From NCBI GenBank assembly GCA_964518595.1, contig CAZFHA010000005.1, positions 1 through 64,000 on the forward strand: a DNA stretch of 64,000 nucleotides, in the 5' to 3' direction. Position 1 is the stretch's first letter. Each line of letters starts with the position of its first letter. Positions 59,957-64,000 of this stretch are shown here, in pieces. A program made the translations under genes and the position numbers. Below the pieces are notes generated by a model. That model saw only the letters and a program-made list of their open reading frames with translations, ran no database searches and was not told the DNA's origin. Source of the DNA: CAZFHA01 sp964518595. GTDB taxonomy: Bacteria; Bacillota; Clostridia; Saccharofermentanales; Saccharofermentanaceae.

Positions 59957-59984
59957 AGTCTATTTGGACAAAAAGGAGTTGGCC

Positions 59985-60935
59985 ATGAAAAAGAGCAACA
60001 AACAAATTCATCAGCTTAAAGCCGCTGAAATACATATGCGTGATCCTTTTATCTTTCCAGACAAGAAGGAAGGCTACTACTATCTGTATGGTACCACGGA
60101 TGTGGCTGATGGTGCTGCAAATATTGATCCTTTCTTTGAAGTATATCGTTCCAAAGATTTGCTGAATTTTGAGGGACCATACGCTGCCTTTGTCCCCGAG
60201 AAAGGATTTTGGGGCGTAAAACATTTTTGGGCTCCAGAGGTGCATTTTTATCAGGGACGTTACTATATGTTTGCCAGCTGCAAGGGTGGCATCGGTGAAG
60301 ACCGGGGAACTTGTATTTTAGCAGCCGACCATCCCGGTGGCCCTTTTTATGAACATAGTCAAGGTCCCGTTACTTTGAGGGGGCATGAGTGTCTGGACGG
60401 CACGCTTTATATTGACCGGCAGAACCAGCCTTGGATTGTCTTTTGCCATGAATGGACAGAAATTTATTATGGGCGTATTCTGGCACTGCCTTTAAAGCCC
60501 GATTTATCAGGCCCCATAGAACAAGAGCCCATTGTGCTGGTGGATACGGAAAAGGACAATTTGCCTTGGCTAAGGCAAATGCGGGACAACCGAGTGGATA
60601 AAGTTGGTTACTTAACCGATGCCCCTTACTTCTACCGTACCAAAGCCGGAACTCTACTACTACTATGGTCAAGTTATTCGGTTAAAAACTACAGTACCGA
60701 GGGCTACGGCGGCTACGTGGTAGCTATGGTAAAAAGTCTAAGCGGAGAAATTCAAGGACCTTGGGAACACTTGCCAAGACTGCTTTTAGATCAAGATATT
60801 GGTCATATTAGTCTTTTTGAGCGTTTTGATGGTGCGCTGATGTTGGCCGGGCATAATCATGATACCCGTCACGGTTCAGAGCATCCCATCTTTTTGCCCT
60901 TGAAAGAACAGGGCGAAGAATTATTTTTGACATAA
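59985..60935 (+). CDS. GH43-like glycoside hydrolase
   Basis: A 316-aa cytoplasmic five-bladed-propeller enzyme of GH43/GH117-like type. The N-terminal MRDPFIFPDKKEGYYYLYG carries the likely base Asp, FWAPEVHFYQGRYYMFAS follows, and HECLDGTLYIDRQNQPWIVFCHEW may hold the acid region. Family enzymes cleave alpha-L-arabinofuranosyl or beta-xylosyl linkages. The start at 59985 follows AAAAGGAG. Note WAPE where typical GH43 have WAPD. It acts on imported oligosaccharides. Confidence 0.75.
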   Translation: MKKSNKQIHQLKAAEIHMRDPFIFPDKKEGYYYLYGTTDVADGAANIDPFFEVYRSKDLLNFEGPYAAFVPEKGFWGVKHFWAPEVHFYQGRYYMFASCKGGIGEDRGTCILAADHPGGPFYEHSQGPVTLRGHECLDGTLYIDRQNQPWIVFCHEWTEIYYGRILALPLKPDLSGPIEQEPIVLVDTEKDNLPWLRQMRDNRVDKVGYLTDAPYFYRTKAGTLLLLWSSYSVKNYSTEGYGGYVVAMVKSLSGEIQGPWEHLPRLLLDQDIGHISLFERFDGALMLAGHNHDTRHGSEHPIFLPLKEQGEELFLT

Positions 60936-60986
60936 GCATTCCATGTTTTAAACGGACATGGGACATGAATTGCTGGGGAGGTTTTT

Positions 60987-62768
60987 ATGTATCGAACAGA
61001 GTATCCGAGGCCGGATTTTTGCCGTCAAGAATGGCAGTGTTTAAATGGTGATTGGGATTTTTGGGCAGATGGAAGCTTGGTGGGTAAAATTGCTGTTCCT
61101 TTTGTCTGGCAAGCACCCAAAAGCGGCATTAGTCTTACCAAAGAGCCGGAAAGAATTGCCTATGAGCGAAGTTTTCAGGTTGATGCGAATTGGCGTGGAA
61201 AGCAAATACGCCTGCATTTTGGCGCAGTAGACTATCGCTGCCAGGTTTGGGTAAATGGTCAGCGGGTCGGAGAGCATCAAGGTGGCCATTTGGGCTTTTT
61301 CGTTGATATCACGGGGGTGTTAACTTGGGGACAAGAGGAACTTCGTGTTGTGGTGGAAGATCCTACGTGCGACGAGACCATTCCCAGAGGGAAGCAGTGT
61401 TGGACCGATGCCCCCCATGGCATTTGGTACACCAGGAGCAGTGGTATTTGGCAAAGTGTTTGGCTGGAGCCTGTATCCCAGCAGGCAATTGAGAAGCTAT
61501 TTTTTACTCCTGATATTGATGCCGGGCAAGTCGAAATTTCTGTGGAGCTGTCTTCGAAACCCAAGGGCCGGGAGATTCTGGAAATTGAGATTTACTTGAA
61601 AGAACAGCTATTTCAGCGAGTAGTAACCGATGTAGTTACTGATAAAACAAAACTAACCGTTGATATTTTTCGGAATCAAATTTTTTCGGGAATGACCCAT
61701 CAAGATGGACTGTGCTGGTGTCCCAACAGGCCGACACTTTTCCAAGTAAAGGCTCGTTTGCTCTCAGCGGCAGAGAGCGGTTCCGAGATTCTCGATGAAG
61801 TCGGCAGTTATTTTGGTATGCGAAAAATTCATATAGAAGGTGGACTTATCTACTTAAATAATCGCCCCTTTTATCAAAAACTGGTTCTAGATCAAGGGTA
61901 TTGGCCTGAGGGCTTACTAACGGCTCCCAGGGATGAAGATTTTGTTAAAGACATTGAGGCTGCTAAAGCTATGGGATTTAACGGCTGCCGTAAGCATCAA
62001 AAGACAGAAGACCCTCGTTTTCTTTATTGGGCGGATACCTTAGGCTATCTCGTGTGGGCAGAAGTGGCTAGCGCACCATCTTACGATCAAAGTTCGGCTA
62101 TTCGCATGGCCGAGGAATGGACGGCGCTTATTCGTAGGGATTATAACCACCCTTCAATTGTAGCCTATGTAACCATTAATGAAAGCTGGGGTGTGCCGGA
62201 GATTGCCCGGGATTCTAAGCAACAAAATTATGCTTTAGGGTTATATCACATGGCCAAAGCGCTGGACTCCACCCGCTTGGTTATTGGGAATGACGGCTGG
62301 GAGATGATGAAAACAGACATTTGTGCTGTCCATAACTATAACCATGGACGGGAAAACGACCTGGCACAGCAAGAACATTTTACCAGAGAGATCCAAAATC
62401 CAGAATACTTCTGGCGTCAGCTACCGGGGAACCGCACGCTCTACGTAGGCGGCTATTCCCATGGTAAGGAGCCGGTTATGCTAACTGAGTTTGGGGGCAT
62501 TTCTTATGGCATTGACCAAAGAAAGGACGCGTGGGGCTACACCTCCTCCGACACTCCGGAGGCCTTCCTCTCTACCTATCGCCGACTGATTGAGACGGTA
62601 AAAAAATCAGAGATCCTTTGCGGCTTTTGCTATACCCAACTTACAGATGTGGAACAAGAGACCAATGGCTTAATGACCTATGACCGACAGTGGAAAGTTT
62701 CGCCGGAAGAGATTTGTGCCATTAATTCTTTGCCTGAGCATTTTTATCCTCACGAAAAAATGCAGTAA
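60987..62768 (+). CDS. GH2-family glycoside hydrolase
   Basis: A 593-aa cytoplasmic enzyme with a jelly-roll N-terminal domain (LNGDWDFWADG, VWVNGQRVGEHQGGHLGFFVDITG), an immunoglobulin-like middle and a C-terminal TIM barrel. Acid/base Glu399 is in TINESWG and nucleophile Glu501 in MLTEFGG. GH2 covers beta-galactosidases, beta-glucuronidases and beta-mannosidases; I cannot pick one. Its 3' end overlaps hydF on the other strand by 47 nt. GGGGAGG precedes the ATG. Confidence 0.85.
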   Translation: MYRTEYPRPDFCRQEWQCLNGDWDFWADGSLVGKIAVPFVWQAPKSGISLTKEPERIAYERSFQVDANWRGKQIRLHFGAVDYRCQVWVNGQRVGEHQGGHLGFFVDITGVLTWGQEELRVVVEDPTCDETIPRGKQCWTDAPHGIWYTRSSGIWQSVWLEPVSQQAIEKLFFTPDIDAGQVEISVELSSKPKGREILEIEIYLKEQLFQRVVTDVVTDKTKLTVDIFRNQIFSGMTHQDGLCWCPNRPTLFQVKARLLSAAESGSEILDEVGSYFGMRKIHIEGGLIYLNNRPFYQKLVLDQGYWPEGLLTAPRDEDFVKDIEAAKAMGFNGCRKHQKTEDPRFLYWADTLGYLVWAEVASAPSYDQSSAIRMAEEWTALIRRDYNHPSIVAYVTINESWGVPEIARDSKQQNYALGLYHMAKALDSTRLVIGNDGWEMMKTDICAVHNYNHGRENDLAQQEHFTREIQNPEYFWRQLPGNRTLYVGGYSHGKEPVMLTEFGGISYGIDQRKDAWGYTSSDTPEAFLSTYRRLIETVKKSEILCGFCYTQLTDVEQETNGLMTYDRQWKVSPEEICAINSLPEHFYPHEKMQ

Positions 62769-63963
62769 CCCGGGGTAAAATGCCGTTCATATAGGCGATA
62801 ATTACACCATAATTGGTAATGGGAATGTTCTTTTCCTGAGCCAGTTTCTGGCGGTATTGAACTTCCCGTTGGCTAAGCATACAGGCACCACAGTGAATAA
62901 TTAAATCATAGTTTGCCTCTGGAAGTGGGAAACCACTACCGGAGGCAAATTCATAGGCGAAATCTTTTTGGGTATAGTTCTTTATCCAAGTAGGCAGTTT
63001 GAATGTGCCAATATCCTCGCATTGGCGATGATGGGTGCAACCCTCAGCAATCAGAATACGAGCTCCGGAGGGCAACTGATCCAATTCTTTGGCTCCCTCC
63101 ATAAACAATCTCAAATCACCTTTGTAACGTGCAAAGAGAATAGAAAAAGAAGTAAGAGGGATATGGGCTGGTGTAAGGTCGGCTACTTCCTTAAAGACTT
63201 GCGAGTCAGTAATTACTAAAGCGGGAGGCTGTTTCAAGGCCGAAAAAGCCTGGGAAAGTTCGCTTTCACGAGCTACAATGGGCATAGCTCCAGCCTCTAA
63301 GACGTCACGAATAATTTGTTGTTGGGGAAGAATTAATCTGCCCTTAGGGGCGGCTTTGTCTATTGGTGTGACCAAAACCACAACATCACCTGGTTTTAAT
63401 GCATCGCGAATCAAAAAACTTTCCTTCTGCTCAGTAGGTAGTAGATTTCCCAAAGCTTCGCGTAAAGAGTTAACCTCTGACTTATTATGGGCAGATAAGA
63501 GTAGGGTAGGGACTGAAAATTCCTGCTCAACTTCTAAAGCCTTTTCTGTAGCCAGTTCTGAAGACGGCAAAAGATCGCTCTTGGTCAAGACAATAATCAC
63601 AGGCAGTTTACGCTCTTTAACCTGCTGTAATAAACGAATATCAAACTCCGACATGGGCGAAGTGCTTTCTACCGCTAAAATGGCTATATCGGTTTTCTCA
63701 AGAATTTTCTGACTGCCGGCGATGCGCTTAGCCCCCAATTCACCTTCGTCATCTAGACCGGGAGTATCAATCAGCATAACCGGGCCTAAAGGCAGTAGTT
63801 CCATGGCTTTAAAAACCGGATCAGTGGTAGTTCCTGCCACCGGTGAAACAATGGCGGCAGGTTGTTGACAAAGGGCATTCATCAAGCTAGATTTCCCGGC
63901 GTTCCTTTTACCTAAAATGGCAATATGTAAACGTTCACCCCGGGGAGTTTGCGTAAGACTCAT
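62722..63963 (-). CDS. hydF: [FeFe]-hydrogenase maturation GTPase HydF
   Basis: A 413-aa HydF, the scaffold that builds the 2Fe subcluster of [FeFe]-hydrogenase. The P-loop GKRNAGKSS is at 18-26, the G3 DTPG near 66 and TKSD near 127. The Fe-S ligands form the family pattern CxH (Cys309-Thr-His311) followed 46 residues later by HCxxC (357-361). AGGAGAAC precedes the ATG. HydE and HydG are not in the window. It marks a strictly anaerobic hydrogen metabolism. Confidence 0.93.
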   Translation of the reverse strand: MSLTQTPRGERLHIAILGKRNAGKSSLMNALCQQPAAIVSPVAGTTTDPVFKAMELLPLGPVMLIDTPGLDDEGELGAKRIAGSQKILEKTDIAILAVESTSPMSEFDIRLLQQVKERKLPVIIVLTKSDLLPSSELATEKALEVEQEFSVPTLLLSAHNKSEVNSLREALGNLLPTEQKESFLIRDALKPGDVVVLVTPIDKAAPKGRLILPQQQIIRDVLEAGAMPIVARESELSQAFSALKQPPALVITDSQVFKEVADLTPAHIPLTSFSILFARYKGDLRLFMEGAKELDQLPSGARILIAEGCTHHRQCEDIGTFKLPTWIKNYTQKDFAYEFASGSGFPLPEANYDLIIHCGACMLSQREVQYRQKLAQEKNIPITNYGVIIAYMNGILPRVTAFFREDKNAQAKN

Positions 63964-64000
63964 AAATTAGTTCTCCTATCGAAAATTCTATTTACCATTC

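Overview
The window looks like chromosomal DNA from an anaerobic, low-to-moderate GC member of the Firmicutes (Clostridia). The pointers are Shine-Dalgarno sequences (AAAGGAGG type) before nearly every gene, strong sigma-A promoters (TTGACA/TATAAT, 17-nt spacing), HydF for [FeFe]-hydrogenase maturation, an ECF-type S component, agrBD quorum-sensing genes, a Gram-positive LexA box (GAAC-N4-GTTC), and several Clostridia-typical families (TIGR03905, TIGR03915/03916, TIGR01212). I cannot name the species.

Layout. 0.1-3.6 kb: a membrane-anchored double-thioredoxin protein, divergent from a large binding-protein-like lipoprotein. 3.7-6.2 kb: an agr-type peptide signalling operon in the order sensor (AgrC-like, degenerate) - agrD (42 codons) - agrB - unknown protein, with no response regulator. 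6.2-7.7 kb: tyrS preceded by a 15-codon leader peptide with five consecutive Tyr codons and mutually exclusive antiterminator/terminator hairpins, i.e. a ribosome-mediated attenuator rather than a T-box. 7.8-9.4 kb: an orphan ModA-like lipoprotein and a roughly 330-nt structured RNA candidate on the minus strand. 9.4-17.1 kb: a GlpP-like antiterminator followed by a leader terminator and the operon FAD-linked oxidase / MFS / EtfB / EtfA / SDR / FGGY kinase, whose gene content mirrors the uncharacterised ygcP-ygcU-ygcS-ygcR-ygcQ-ygcW-ygcE set of E. coli. 17.2-27.4 kb: SPFH protein plus ribbon-helix-helix protein, a TSCPD protein, a GH127/UroD-like operon with divergent AraC regulator, Ppx/GppA, YhcC-type radical SAM, pirin plus rhodanese lipoprotein, and DedA. 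27.7-34.1 kb: a 1360-aa DUF4011-type helicase with a degenerate nuclease tail, dCTP deaminase, a zincin, and two YcxB-like membrane proteins, one frameshifted.

34.2-45.3 kb is a compact phage-derived block on the minus strand. It encodes a long non-contractile tail (major tail protein, frameshifted tail chaperone, tape measure, Dit, Tal, BppU-like receptor-binding protein) plus holin and GH25 lysin, controlled by an ArpU-like activator and a divergent XRE/HExxH pair. No head, portal, terminase, integrase or replication gene is present. This is what an F-type (monocin-like) tailocin would look like.

45.4-64 kb returns to housekeeping and carbohydrate genes: aldo/keto reductase with 4Fe-4S sites, ECF S component, DUF1893, Tex, a thioesterase, an SOS-controlled radical-SAM DNA-repair pair, an AraC regulator, a membrane protein, an ArsR-type regulator divergent from a sugar ABC transporter with GH43-like and GH2 enzymes, and HydF at the right edge. 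No rRNA, tRNA, CRISPR array or insertion sequence was recognised.
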